A stretch of DNA of 9,601 nucleotides from Bacteroidota bacterium (GCA_023453665.1 JAEXTA010000032.1:1-9601); one strand, 5' to 3'. Positions 1 through 6,940 are shown, numbered from the stretch's first letter. Made by a program: numbers and translations. The notes: generated by a model from the sequence alone, not told the origin.

Positions 1-1238
1 CGTTTACTATGCTGATCATTACCTGGATAGGATTAAAACTTCACAAGTACAGCGCAATCATTCAGGCAAAAATGGCTGACATAACAAGTATACTCCAGGA
101 AACAATATCAGGAGTAAAAATTGTTAAAGCATTCGGAATGGAAAATTATGAGAACACAAAGTTTAAGAATGAAACTCACAATTATTTTAAGCTGCTGCTA
201 AAAATAACCCGCGTGCGCAATCTTTCTTCGCCAATAACAGAAGCATTAAGCGTGGTTGTCGGTGTTGTAATAATTTATTATGGCGGAACACTTGTTCTTG
301 AAAATAAATCAATAACTGCAAGTGAGTTCATGGGATTTTTGTTTGCCATCTTTCAGCTTATGCCGCCTATTAAAGAACTAAGCAGTATCAACAACAGGAT
401 ACACGAAACGAGTGCCGCGGGTGAACGTGTTTTTGAGATAATTGATCTTGAACCGACAATTAAGGATGTTCAGAATGCTGTTGAGTTAAATGAATTTAAT
501 GAATCAATAGAATTTCAAAATGTTTCATTTAGTTATGATGATTCACCTGAACTGATAATAGATGATGTAAGTTTCGAAGTAAAAAAAGGTGAAGTGCTGG
601 CGCTTGTTGGTCCAAGCGGCGGAGGCAAATCAACGCTTGTAGATTTGATTCCACGGTTTTTCCTTCCTGTGAAAGGTAAAATATTAATAGATGGACAGAA
701 TATTAATGATGTGTCAATAAGATCATTGAGAAACCTGATGGGTATTGTTACACAGGAAACATTTTTATTTAATGAAAGTGTTAAGAACAATATTGCTTAT
801 GGAGATTCACAATATCCGTTTGAAAAAATTGTGGAAGCAGCCAAGACAGCTAATGCTCATAACTTCATAATGGAAATGCCTGAAGGTTATGATACGATGA
901 TAGGCGAAAGGGGAGTTAAATTATCCGGTGGTCAGCGGCAGAGAATTTCAATTGCAAGAGCAATTCTTAAAAATCCGTCTATAATGATTTTTGATGAAGC
1001 AACGTCGGCTCTTGATAATGAATCAGAAATGCTTGTGCAGGAAGCCATTGAAAGAATGATGGTTAACCGGACAACATTTGTTATTGCACATAGGCTGAGC
1101 ACAATAAGAAACGCTACAAAAATTATTGTTCTTGACCGTGGGAGAGTTGTTCAGACAGGCAGACATGAAGATCTGATAAATGATGATAAAGGATTGTACA
1201 AAAAGTTCTATGAAATGCAATTCAGGGATAAGGAATGA
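1..1238 (+). CDS. msbA: MsbA-type ABC exporter (permease-ATPase half-transporter), 5'-truncated by the window
   Basis: The frame is open to the window edge, so the start lies upstream; numbering here is from the Met at position 9. Visible in order are the end of a membrane helix and the following cytoplasmic coupling region (about 1-70), two more helices (about 74-96 and 104-124), the ERVFEIID linker, and a complete nucleotide-binding domain from about 167. The ATPase has an A-loop Tyr176, Walker A GPSGGGKST (201-209), Q-loop Gln249, signature LSGGQRQ (305-311), Walker B IMIFDE (325-330), D-loop SALD (333-336) and switch His361, so it should be catalytically competent. Family members are about 580-600 residues, so roughly 170-190 N-terminal residues are missing. 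The type IV (ABCB/MsbA) exporter fold flips lipid A-core or other lipids across the inner membrane. Its stop overlaps the start of an O-antigen-ligase-family gene by four bases, which favours an LPS substrate. Substrate assignment is inference; another lipid or drug exporter is possible. Confidence 0.88.
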   Translation, partial: FTMLIITWIGLKLHKYSAIIQAKMADITSILQETISGVKIVKAFGMENYENTKFKNETHNYFKLLLKITRVRNLSSPITEALSVVVGVVIIYYGGTLVLENKSITASEFMGFLFAIFQLMPPIKELSSINNRIHETSAAGERVFEIIDLEPTIKDVQNAVELNEFNESIEFQNVSFSYDDSPELIIDDVSFEVKKGEVLALVGPSGGGKSTLVDLIPRFFLPVKGKILIDGQNINDVSIRSLRNLMGIVTQETFLFNESVKNNIAYGDSQYPFEKIVEAAKTANAHNFIMEMPEGYDTMIGERGVKLSGGQRQRISIARAILKNPSIMIFDEATSALDNESEMLVQEAIERMMVNRTTFVIAHRLSTIRNATKIIVLDRGRVVQTGRHEDLINDDKGLYKKFYEMQFRDKE

Positions 1239-3307
1239 ATAGCTCAAAATCCAGGTCACTCCGAATAATCGATAATCTTATATTTATTTTTTTTCTGCTG
1301 TTTCTTGTCAGTCTCACCAACTCAATTTTCGTAAACCAGGTTGGATACTTCGGCTCGCTCTTACTAATTCTCTTACGATTTTTCGTATCCAGAGAAAATC
1401 AGTTCAATAAAACCGGGCTTGAAACAGCCTTTGTCCTTTTCATTGCAGCAGAATTTATATCGGCGATATTCTCAGAATATCCAGCACCCGCTTTTACAAA
1501 TGCAGTAAAACGAACATTACTTTTACCGATAGTATATACAACAGTAATTGCTTCTACAGATTTTAACAGAGCAAAAACTTATTTCAAGGTTTATATCGGG
1601 GCATCCTTAGTTTCTGTATGCATATATCTCTATTTCTCTTACAGACACTATCTTGAAAACTTATATGGAATCACTCAATCCGGTCCATCATTATTTCAAT
1701 ATCCTATAACAGCAAGTGAGATCATAAGCTTTACAGTAGTGTTTTTATTTGCATTTCTATTTGATGAAAACATAAAAATAAAAGGAAAAATAATACTCGC
1801 AATATTATATGAATTATCTGCAATCGCACTGATCGCAACTTATAAGCGTACAGGCTGGGTTGGAACTGTGTTTGGGATATTCATCATCTTGGGGATTAAA
1901 GTGGGATGGAAAATAGTAATACCAACTGTCATAATACTAATCAGCGCTTTATTGTTTGTGGAATCCAATGACAGTAAAATAATTATATCGGAATACGAAA
2001 ATGCTTTCACAAAGTCATACCATGTAATTAATTCAGAAGGCAAGGCATCCCATATCTATGTGTTGGATGAACACAATTTTATTTTAAGCGATTATCAAAA
2101 TGGATTGGTTGTAATAAAGGATTCAACACCCATAAAAAAAATCGAAACCCCTTCGCCAGTAATTGCATTCACTCAGTGGAGGGATAGTTTTTATATCGCT
2201 CAATTAATTGATACAAGATTTTTAATCCTTAAAAGGCAATCAGAAAATTTGGAAATAATAAACGAAGTTGTTTCACCAGGATTTACTACGGATTATAAGA
2301 TCTCAAATGGATATTTATACATTCTGGACAGCGACAGTGGGCTGACAGTTTTCAGAGATCCTGTAAATCCTGCGAATAGTATACGTTTTCCAGAGCTAAA
2401 CAATTATTTTAGTATTTGTCCGGATACAAGTGGAATGATCCTGCGTTCAACTAAAGGAGAATTACATTACATAAGTTTTAATAATTTTCTTCCGGTTAAA
2501 AATTTCACTACAATTATCGATTCCGGTTCATACGATGTTATTCATTCTTACAATCATAAAATTCTTGCATCGAACAAAAACGGCTTGAAAATATTCAATG
2601 TGACTGAGCAAGGTGTAGATATGCTTCATGAGTTGAAAGAACTTAATAAGGCATATCGAATATATTCGACCGACGAAAAAGTTTTTATTCTAATGACAAA
2701 CCAGAAAATTGTGGAGTTAAAAATTGATTCTCTTACTAAACCAACAGTTGTTGATAAAATTTCGATTAGTTATATGCCGAACAGCATAGCTTACAACAAT
2801 GGAAAACTATATCTGACAAAAGTTAAATCAAACCGTCTACTTAGCATATTCGATCCATATAACATTACAAATATTACAAGGCTTGCGTTATGGCGGGGTG
2901 GAATAGAAATATTTAAACACTACCCGCTTTTTGGAGTTGGTGACATAGGTATTGAAAACTATTATCGAAAATATAAACGACCATTTGATAAAGAAATTCA
3001 TGGTCATTTACATAATAACTTCTTTCATGTGCTCGCAACACTCGGATTATTTGGATTTGTAGCTGTCTGTTTTCTATTTTATAAAATCTTTAAAATAAAT
3101 CTGACTATCTATTATTTATCCAAAGATGAAAAATTTATTTCTTCGTATGCTCTTGGTGCGATTGGTGCTTTTGCGGCATTTCTTATTTCCGGATTAACAG
3201 AATTAAATTTTGGTGATCAGGAAATAATTACTCTTGTCTGGTTTACTGTTGGATTGAATATTGCTTTCCGCCATCATTTAATAAGACAGCAGAAAGCAAA
3301 TAATTAG
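1235..3307 (+). CDS. O-antigen ligase (WaaL/Wzy_C) family membrane protein with an inserted seven-repeat beta-propeller
   Basis: A 690-residue protein. Nine hydrophobic segments (about 12-32, 35-51, 65-80, 92-107, 117-135, 156-176, 184-203, 207-223, 224-243) are followed by a long soluble stretch and three more helices (about 595-618, 637-654, 662-680). This is the twelve-helix WaaL plan, with the large periplasmic loop between helices 9 and 10. Wzy_C landmarks flank the soluble stretch: Arg205 in YKRTGW, then RLALWRGG (549-556), HYPLFGVGD (562-570) and GHLHNN (590-595), where His593 matches the family's catalytic His. WaaL joins undecaprenyl-linked O-antigen to lipid A-core on the periplasmic side; related enzymes polymerise glycans or glycosylate proteins, so the exact reaction is uncertain. 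Residues about 269-548 form seven repeats (separate entry) absent from ordinary family members, which are roughly 400-450 residues. The start overlaps the upstream ABC exporter stop as ATGA; AGGG at 1224-1227 is a plausible ribosome-binding site. No frameshift or stop interrupts the join. Confidence 0.85.
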   Translation: MNSSKSRSLRIIDNLIFIFFLLFLVSLTNSIFVNQVGYFGSLLLILLRFFVSRENQFNKTGLETAFVLFIAAEFISAIFSEYPAPAFTNAVKRTLLLPIVYTTVIASTDFNRAKTYFKVYIGASLVSVCIYLYFSYRHYLENLYGITQSGPSLFQYPITASEIISFTVVFLFAFLFDENIKIKGKIILAILYELSAIALIATYKRTGWVGTVFGIFIILGIKVGWKIVIPTVIILISALLFVESNDSKIIISEYENAFTKSYHVINSEGKASHIYVLDEHNFILSDYQNGLVVIKDSTPIKKIETPSPVIAFTQWRDSFYIAQLIDTRFLILKRQSENLEIINEVVSPGFTTDYKISNGYLYILDSDSGLTVFRDPVNPANSIRFPELNNYFSICPDTSGMILRSTKGELHYISFNNFLPVKNFTTIIDSGSYDVIHSYNHKILASNKNGLKIFNVTEQGVDMLHELKELNKAYRIYSTDEKVFILMTNQKIVELKIDSLTKPTVVDKISISYMPNSIAYNNGKLYLTKVKSNRLLSIFDPYNITNITRLALWRGGIEIFKHYPLFGVGDIGIENYYRKYKRPFDKEIHGHLHNNFFHVLATLGLFGFVAVCFLFYKIFKINLTIYYLSKDEKFISSYALGAIGAFAAFLISGLTELNFGDQEIITLVWFTVGLNIAFRHHLIRQQKANN
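2039..2878 (+). repeat. Seven tandem ~40-residue beta-propeller blade repeats (LVIVD-like) within the ligase gene
   Basis: Residues about 269-548 of the 1235-3307 protein divide into seven units, starting near 269, 307, 349, 389, 431, 471 and 512. Each has a strand such as FILSD, YLYILD, KILAS, VFILM or KLYLT, then a turn, then a hydrophobic strand: NGLVVIKD (289-296), TRFLILKR (327-334), SGLTVFRD (368-375), GELHYISF (408-415), NGLKIFNV (449-456), KIVELKI (491-497) and RLLSIFD (534-540). The key Leu or Ile positions are 291, 330, 370, 410, 451, 492 and 536, a spacing of 39-44 residues. The GLxIxD pattern resembles LVIVD repeats, which form seven-bladed propellers. Sequence identity between units is low, so the repeat is structural rather than a recent DNA duplication. 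The last unit runs straight into the ligase motif RLALW. The fold is inferred from the pattern, not proven. Confidence 0.72.
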
Positions 3308-3315
3308 TTTTATGG

Positions 3316-3777
3316 TCAGAAATAAAATCTTGCGCCTAATCCCGCATTCATATTAAAAGAAGTGCCGGGAATGATATTTAAAATTGGTACCACTTCTAAA
3401 AAAACATCAACGGGTGCGTTGCGCGGAATCCAGGCAAGCCCGATAACGCCTCTTATGCCGAGAATACTGTCATCATTTTGTCGTGATTTAATTCTTACTC
3501 CGGGTCCGTAGTAAAGTAAAAATCTCTCTGAGGAATCAAATGGTCTTAATGAGTGAAACAAATAATCGACGTGAAGATGTATTCTGCTATTCCTTGGTGA
3601 GAAAGAATATCCTAATGCAAAATCAATTGCGTTTATTGATGAGGTCCATGCTTTTCCGCTTATACCGGTTGGTTCGCCGACAATTATGCCGAGACCGAAA
3701 CCTCTATCCTGTGCGTGAAGTTCATAAGCTATATATGATAAATACATTATGACAAATAAAAACATAATTTTTTTCAT
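3316..3777 (-). CDS. Small secreted outer-membrane beta-barrel-like protein (possibly DUF3996-type)
   Basis: A 153-residue protein. The frame is open upstream to 3870, but the Met at 3777 is chosen because AGGAG sits five bases before it and a classic signal peptide starts there: MKK, a hydrophobic core, and probable cleavage after LHA at residue 22. The mature part has alternating short hydrophobic and polar strands, a GLGIIVGEPTGISGK motif near the N-terminus, and a C-terminal aromatic end (ARFYF). A terminal Phe is the usual signal for BAM-assembled outer-membrane barrels. The GEPTGISGK segment recalls DUF3996/BAPKO_0422-like barrels, but that match is from memory and tentative. The size suggests a small eight-stranded barrel. 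The gene converges on the ligase gene with only eight bases between stop codons and no visible terminator. Its role is unknown; a structural or lipid-facing envelope protein is an inference. Confidence 0.75.
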   Translation of the reverse strand: MKKIMFLFVIMYLSYIAYELHAQDRGFGLGIIVGEPTGISGKAWTSSINAIDFALGYSFSPRNSRIHLHVDYLFHSLRPFDSSERFLLYYGPGVRIKSRQNDDSILGIRGVIGLAWIPRNAPVDVFLEVVPILNIIPGTSFNMNAGLGARFYF

Positions 3778-3922
3778 TGTTACTCCTGATACTTTGAATA
3801 AATAATCACCGGCTAAGATAAAATTTTGAGTACATATAAAAAATGCAATATTTGGAATTAGGGCATTCAATGTTTAATTTTTTTAACAATAAAACATAAT
3901 AGTTGAAAATGGGAATTCTCTG
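3778..3922. promoter_or_regulatory. Divergent intergenic region between the barrel gene and the GlmU-like gene
   Basis: These 145 A+T-rich bases separate two divergently transcribed genes and must hold promoters for both. On the minus strand AGGAG (3783-3787 on the plus coordinates) is the ribosome-binding site of the barrel gene. On the plus strand CATAAT at 3895-3900 matches five of six bases of a sigma-70 -10 box, but no good -35 lies at the right distance. The plus-strand start at 3923 lacks a clear Shine-Dalgarno; GGGAA at 3911-3915 is the closest. No hairpin or operator-like palindrome was noticed. Confidence 0.35.
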
Positions 3923-5428
3923 ATGGAATCAAATGATAAAAAATTAATAAATGATCTTGTTGAAAAACTGTCTTCCGGTTTAAATCATACTATTCCTGAG
4001 GTAGCAATTATACTTGCTGCCGGGCATGGAAAGAGAATTAAATCACACCGTTCAAAAATGCTTCATAAGATTTGGGAAGTACCAACGGTTGAACGTGTTT
4101 ATGATGCATGCAAACAAGGAATAGAAGGAATTAATATTCTTGTTGTGGTTGGCATAAAAGCTAAAGATGTAATGGAAGTTATTGGTAAAAGAGAATCAAC
4201 AGGATTTGCATACCAGGAAAACCAGAACGGAACCGGGCATGCTGTGCAGGTAGCTCTTGATAAAATTAATGGGCGATTCAAAGATGGAATTGTTTATGTA
4301 CTTCCCGGTGATATGGGATTAATTGATAAAGATACAGTTTCAAAGTTCAGAACTGAATTCATAAATTCAGGAAGCGACATGTTTGTACTTACCGGGCAGT
4401 ATGAGGGTAAACCTGAAGAAAATACTTACGGACGAATAATTCGTGTTAAAGAAAAAGATGATTCCGGCAAAAGTTCAGGTTCTGATAAAGGTAAAGTTAT
4501 TGAGATTCTTGAGAATAAAGACATTCACTCACTTACGGATGACAGACTTTACGCGGTAACTTATAACGGGAAAAAATATTCATATTCAAAAAAAGAACTG
4601 ATTGAAAATCCGGAGTTTAACTCAGGTGTTTATGCATTCAGATATAACAAACTTGTTGAACTTATATATTCTATTACTTCGAACAACGTTCAGAAAGAAA
4701 TTTACATAACAGACCTCATTTCTCTTTTTAATAAGAAAGGTTATTCAGTTAATGCCATAAGTCCCAAAAATCAGCACACAGTGATGGGATTTAACAATAA
4801 ATCAGTTTTGAAAGAAATGGAAGAAGTTGCACGTAAACAGGTTTATGAAAAACTGAAAGATATAATTGAAATTAAAGATCCCGATGACTTTTTCATTCAT
4901 GAAAGTGTAGTTGATGAAATAGTTAACCAGGATACTAAAAATATTCCTCTTGATATAGCTATTGGAAAGGGTGTCTATATCGGAAAGGGTGTTAAACTGA
5001 ACTATAATCTTGATCTAAAGAATAATGTGTATGTTAACGGTGTTGTTGATTTTGGAAAGAATGTGACAGTTGAACAGAATGTTCATTTATCCTGTTTTCC
5101 AGGACAAACATTTAAAGTTGGTGAAGGTGTTGAAATACTTAGCGGCAACATCATTAAAGGAAATATTGAAATCGGGAGTAACTCAAGAATAGAATCAAGC
5201 GTTAATATGACAGGCAGTGATGAATTTCCACTAAGAATTGGAAGGAATGTTTTGATAAAAGGAACAAGTTACATTTTCGGTTCTATAATTGAAGATGATG
5301 TTCATATTGAACATTCAGTAATAATTAAAAAAAGAGTTGAAAAATTAATTAAGCGTGATGGAACTGTTCAGCCGATCAGGTTTTATCTGCCAATGCCCGA
5401 AGGATTAGATGCGGTAGAAGATTTATAA
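3923..5428 (+). CDS. glmU: GlmU-like sugar-nucleotide uridylyltransferase with a divergent left-handed beta-helix C-terminus
   Basis: A 501-residue protein. Residues about 26-290 are a GlmU-type nucleotidyltransferase: LAAGHGKRIKS (31-41) binds the nucleotide, followed by Lys45 and the GlmU-like LHKI (47-50), QENQNGTGHAV (98-108), metal-binding Asp130 in PGDMGLI, NTYGRI (167-172), NSGVYAF (233-239) with a probable metal-binding Asn233, and QKEIYITD (257-264). This activity makes UDP-GlcNAc from GlcNAc-1-phosphate and UTP for peptidoglycan and LPS. Two insertions are visible: a Ser/Gly/Lys/Asp-rich linker (about 178-191) and a Tyr/Lys-rich hairpin (about 202-228). Residues about 345-470 are imperfect hexapeptide repeats (IGKGVYIGKGV, IEIGSNSRI, IGRNVLIKG). 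The acetyltransferase hallmarks of bifunctional GlmU (the RP...NFVE.K and HLSYIGD motifs) are absent, so only the uridylyltransferase half is supported; another NDP-sugar product is possible. It converges on rpsT across a shared terminator. Confidence 0.8.
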   Translation: MESNDKKLINDLVEKLSSGLNHTIPEVAIILAAGHGKRIKSHRSKMLHKIWEVPTVERVYDACKQGIEGINILVVVGIKAKDVMEVIGKRESTGFAYQENQNGTGHAVQVALDKINGRFKDGIVYVLPGDMGLIDKDTVSKFRTEFINSGSDMFVLTGQYEGKPEENTYGRIIRVKEKDDSGKSSGSDKGKVIEILENKDIHSLTDDRLYAVTYNGKKYSYSKKELIENPEFNSGVYAFRYNKLVELIYSITSNNVQKEIYITDLISLFNKKGYSVNAISPKNQHTVMGFNNKSVLKEMEEVARKQVYEKLKDIIEIKDPDDFFIHESVVDEIVNQDTKNIPLDIAIGKGVYIGKGVKLNYNLDLKNNVYVNGVVDFGKNVTVEQNVHLSCFPGQTFKVGEGVEILSGNIIKGNIEIGSNSRIESSVNMTGSDEFPLRIGRNVLIKGTSYIFGSIIEDDVHIEHSVIIKKRVEKLIKRDGTVQPIRFYLPMPEGLDAVEDL

Positions 5429-5437
5429 TCTTTGACT

Positions 5438-5483
5438 TTAAAAAAGAAAAGGCTGTCAGCAAGTTGACAGCCTTACTAATTTT
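5438..5483. terminator. Bidirectional intrinsic terminator between the GlmU-like gene and rpsT
   Basis: AAGGCTGTCA (5449-5458) and TGACAGCCTT (5465-5474) form a perfect ten-base-pair stem with a six-base loop, GCAAGT. On the minus strand the stem is followed by a T-rich run (TTCTTTTTT, complement of 5440-5448), so it is a strong rho-independent terminator for rpsT, about 20 bases after its stop. On the plus strand the tail is weaker (ACTAATTTT), about 21 bases after the GlmU-like stop. The near-symmetrical placement between converging genes suggests it serves both. Confidence 0.9.
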
Positions 5484-5493
5484 AAAAACTAAA

Positions 5494-5757
5494 TTACTTT
5501 GCGGCTTTAATTTTATTCAGGTTTTTTGTTAAGGCAGCTTTTTTTCTTGCAGCAGTATTTTTATGAATCTTACCTTTTGTTGTTCCCCTGTCAAGAATAG
5601 CAACAGCTTCTTTATAAAGTTTTTCAGCTTCGGTTACATCTTTTGATGAGAATGCCTTTTTTACATGAGTTTTAATCTTTGATTCAGCGATTTTATTTAC
5701 CATTCTTTTCTTAGCACTTGTACGAATTCTTTTCTTAGCTGATTTATGGCTTGCCAT
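5494..5757 (-). CDS. rpsT: 30S ribosomal protein S20
   Basis: An 87-residue, strongly basic protein with the S20 N-terminus MASHKSAKKRIRTSAKKR and the family's helical, Lys/Ala-rich body ending in AAKKA-like sequence (TAARKKAALTKNLNKIKAAK). S20 binds 16S rRNA near the base of the small subunit body during early assembly. Length matches the bacterial family (about 85-90). There is no convincing Shine-Dalgarno: AGG sits about nine bases before the ATG within an A/T-rich leader, which is common in this lineage. In enterobacteria S20 represses its own translation; whether that holds here cannot be seen. It is transcribed alone, with its own promoter (5796-5824) and a terminator 20 bases past the stop. 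Confidence 0.96.
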   Translation of the reverse strand: MASHKSAKKRIRTSAKKRMVNKIAESKIKTHVKKAFSSKDVTEAEKLYKEAVAILDRGTTKGKIHKNTAARKKAALTKNLNKIKAAK

Positions 5758-5795
5758 TATAAAAAACCTATATTTTTTGTGAAAAATTGCCCGTA

Positions 5796-5824
5796 AATAT
5801 AGACAATACCCAGTTTCATGTCAA
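5796..5824 (-). promoter_or_regulatory. Near-consensus sigma-70 promoter for rpsT
   Basis: Read on the minus strand, TTGACA (complement of 5819-5824) is a perfect -35 box. After exactly 17 bases comes TATATT (complement of 5796-5801), five of six matches to the -10 consensus. Transcription would start near 5789, giving a leader of about 32 bases before the rpsT ATG at 5757. The high quality fits a strongly expressed ribosomal protein gene. It resembles canonical sigma-70 rather than the TTTG/TAnnTTTG promoters of Bacteroides-type housekeeping sigma factors. Confidence 0.82.
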
Positions 5825-5888
5825 ATTATACTTTCTTAATTTATCCAGCCTTTTATAAGAATTAAGATTGATTTTCGACACAAAATTG

Positions 5889-6527
5889 ATGCTAAAAGTA
5901 AACGAAATATATTTTTCCATCCAGGGTGAAAGCACTTTTGCCGGACTTCCCTGCATTTTCATCAGACTTACATATTGTAACCTCAGATGCACTTATTGTG
6001 ATACCGAATACGCATTTTATTCCGGCAAAGATCTGTCAATTGATGAAATTTTAGAAAAAATAAGCGTTTTTGATTGCAAATTAGTTGAATTAACAGGTGG
6101 AGAACCACTTGTTCAACCCGAAGCAATTCCCTTGATGAAAAGACTAATCGATAATGGCTACCAGGTTTTGCTGGAAACAGGTGGTAGTTTGCCGATAAGT
6201 GAAATCGATCCAAGGGTTAGAATTATAATGGACCTGAAATGTCCTTCAAGCGGAATGTTGAAAAAGAACTTTTACGAAAACATTCATCACCTTAAAACTA
6301 CCGATGAGGTAAAATTTGTAATAGGCACAAGAGAGGACTTTGATTGGGCAAAAGAGATAATTGCTAAATATGATTTAGAACAAAAATGTGTTGTTCTTTT
6401 CTCTGTAGTATTTGGAAAGCTCGAACCAGTCGAATTAGTTAACTGGATATTAAAAGATAATCTGAAGGTAAGGTTCCAGCTTCAGATGCATAAAATTATA
6501 TGGGAACCAACAATGAAAGGGGTATGA
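5889..6527 (+). CDS. queE: 7-carboxy-7-deazaguanine synthase QueE (radical SAM)
   Basis: A 212-residue protein from the ATG at 5889. A TTG at 5868 in frame would add seven residues; neither has a clear Shine-Dalgarno, but the family normally begins directly at a sequence like MLKVNEIYFSIQGES, so 5889 is preferred. The radical-SAM cluster motif C-x3-C-x2-C is Cys30, Cys34 and Cys37 (YCNLRCTYCD). Other family landmarks are QGES near residue 12, the SAM-binding TGGEPL, ETGG, DLKCPSSG and, near the C-terminus, QMHKIIWEP. QueE rearranges 6-carboxytetrahydropterin to 7-carboxy-7-deazaguanine, the second pathway-specific step to preQ0 and queuosine in tRNA. Its stop overlaps queD, the enzyme supplying its substrate, so the pair is probably translationally coupled. 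A TATAAG at 5854-5859 could be a -10 box, but no good -35 was found. Confidence 0.94.
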   Translation: MLKVNEIYFSIQGESTFAGLPCIFIRLTYCNLRCTYCDTEYAFYSGKDLSIDEILEKISVFDCKLVELTGGEPLVQPEAIPLMKRLIDNGYQVLLETGGSLPISEIDPRVRIIMDLKCPSSGMLKKNFYENIHHLKTTDEVKFVIGTREDFDWAKEIIAKYDLEQKCVVLFSVVFGKLEPVELVNWILKDNLKVRFQLQMHKIIWEPTMKGV

Positions 6528-6529
6528 TG
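6514..6529 (+). promoter_or_regulatory. queD ribosome-binding site and queE/queD coupling junction
   Basis: AAAGGGG (6516-6522) lies inside the last codons of queE and is followed by TATGATG, giving tandem ATGs at 6524 and 6527 around the queE stop TGA (6525-6527). The spacing (four bases from the G run to 6527, one to 6524) decides for the second ATG. Terminating ribosomes would be placed on the queD start, which should keep the two pathway enzymes in proportion. Confidence 0.7.
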
Positions 6530-6940
6530 AAAATAGCTAAAGAATTTAAATGGGAAATGGGACATCGGCTGCCGGAACATTTCGGACAGTGCAAGAATAT
6601 ACATGGGCATTCTTATAAAATGAGGATTGAACTTGAAGGAAAACCTGATTCATCCGGAATGGTAATGGACTATTATATCCTTGAAAAAATTGTAAATCCT
6701 TTAGTGGAAAAACTTGATCATGCTTTCATAGTTTATAAAGACGACAAAGAAGTCATTTCTTTTCTGGAGAAGCTAAACTCAAAAAAAGTAGTAGTAGAGT
6801 TTCAATCAACCGTTGAAAACCTGGTCACCTATTTTTTAAACGAACTTCGTCGATCAGAATTTCCTTCAAATGTAAAATCAATAAAAGTTCGGGTACACGA
6901 AACTTCTGAGGATTATGCTGAAGATTCAATCAATCTTTAA
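6527..6940 (+). CDS. queD: 6-carboxytetrahydropterin synthase QueD
   Basis: A 137-residue protein of the 6-pyruvoyl-tetrahydropterin synthase/QueD family. From the ATG at 6527, zinc ligands are His13 (EMGHRL), His26 and His28 (NIHGHSY), with the catalytic Cys22 just before. LDHAF supplies the Asp-His pair, STVENL matches the family's PTxENL, and the C-terminal HETSEDYA carries the pterin-binding Glu. QueD converts 7,8-dihydroneopterin triphosphate to 6-carboxytetrahydropterin, the substrate of QueE. Tandem ATGs lie at 6524 and 6527, and an in-frame ATG at 6500 would give nine extra residues. AAAGGGG at 6516-6522 is best spaced for 6527, which shares one base with the queE stop. Seventeen bases separate it from truA. 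Confidence 0.93.
   Translation: MKIAKEFKWEMGHRLPEHFGQCKNIHGHSYKMRIELEGKPDSSGMVMDYYILEKIVNPLVEKLDHAFIVYKDDKEVISFLEKLNSKKVVVEFQSTVENLVTYFLNELRRSEFPSNVKSIKVRVHETSEDYAEDSINL

Noticed and set aside
2039..2878. The propeller as a separate gene or the ligase as two genes fused by a sequencing error
   Set aside because: The frame is continuous from 1235 to 3307, and canonical ligase motifs flank the repeats on both sides, so it is an internal insertion rather than an end-to-end fusion or missed stop.
3540..3752. Plus-strand open frame antisense to the barrel gene
   Set aside because: It lies inside the minus-strand gene that has a signal peptide and ribosome-binding site, and its product resembles no family I know.
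3778..3870. N-terminal extension of the barrel protein to the ATG at 3870
   Set aside because: The Met at 3777 has AGGAG at ideal spacing and begins a proper signal peptide; the 31 extra residues would bury it.
5868..5888. TTG start for queE
   Set aside because: No Shine-Dalgarno supports it and the family's conserved N-terminus begins at the ATG at 5889.
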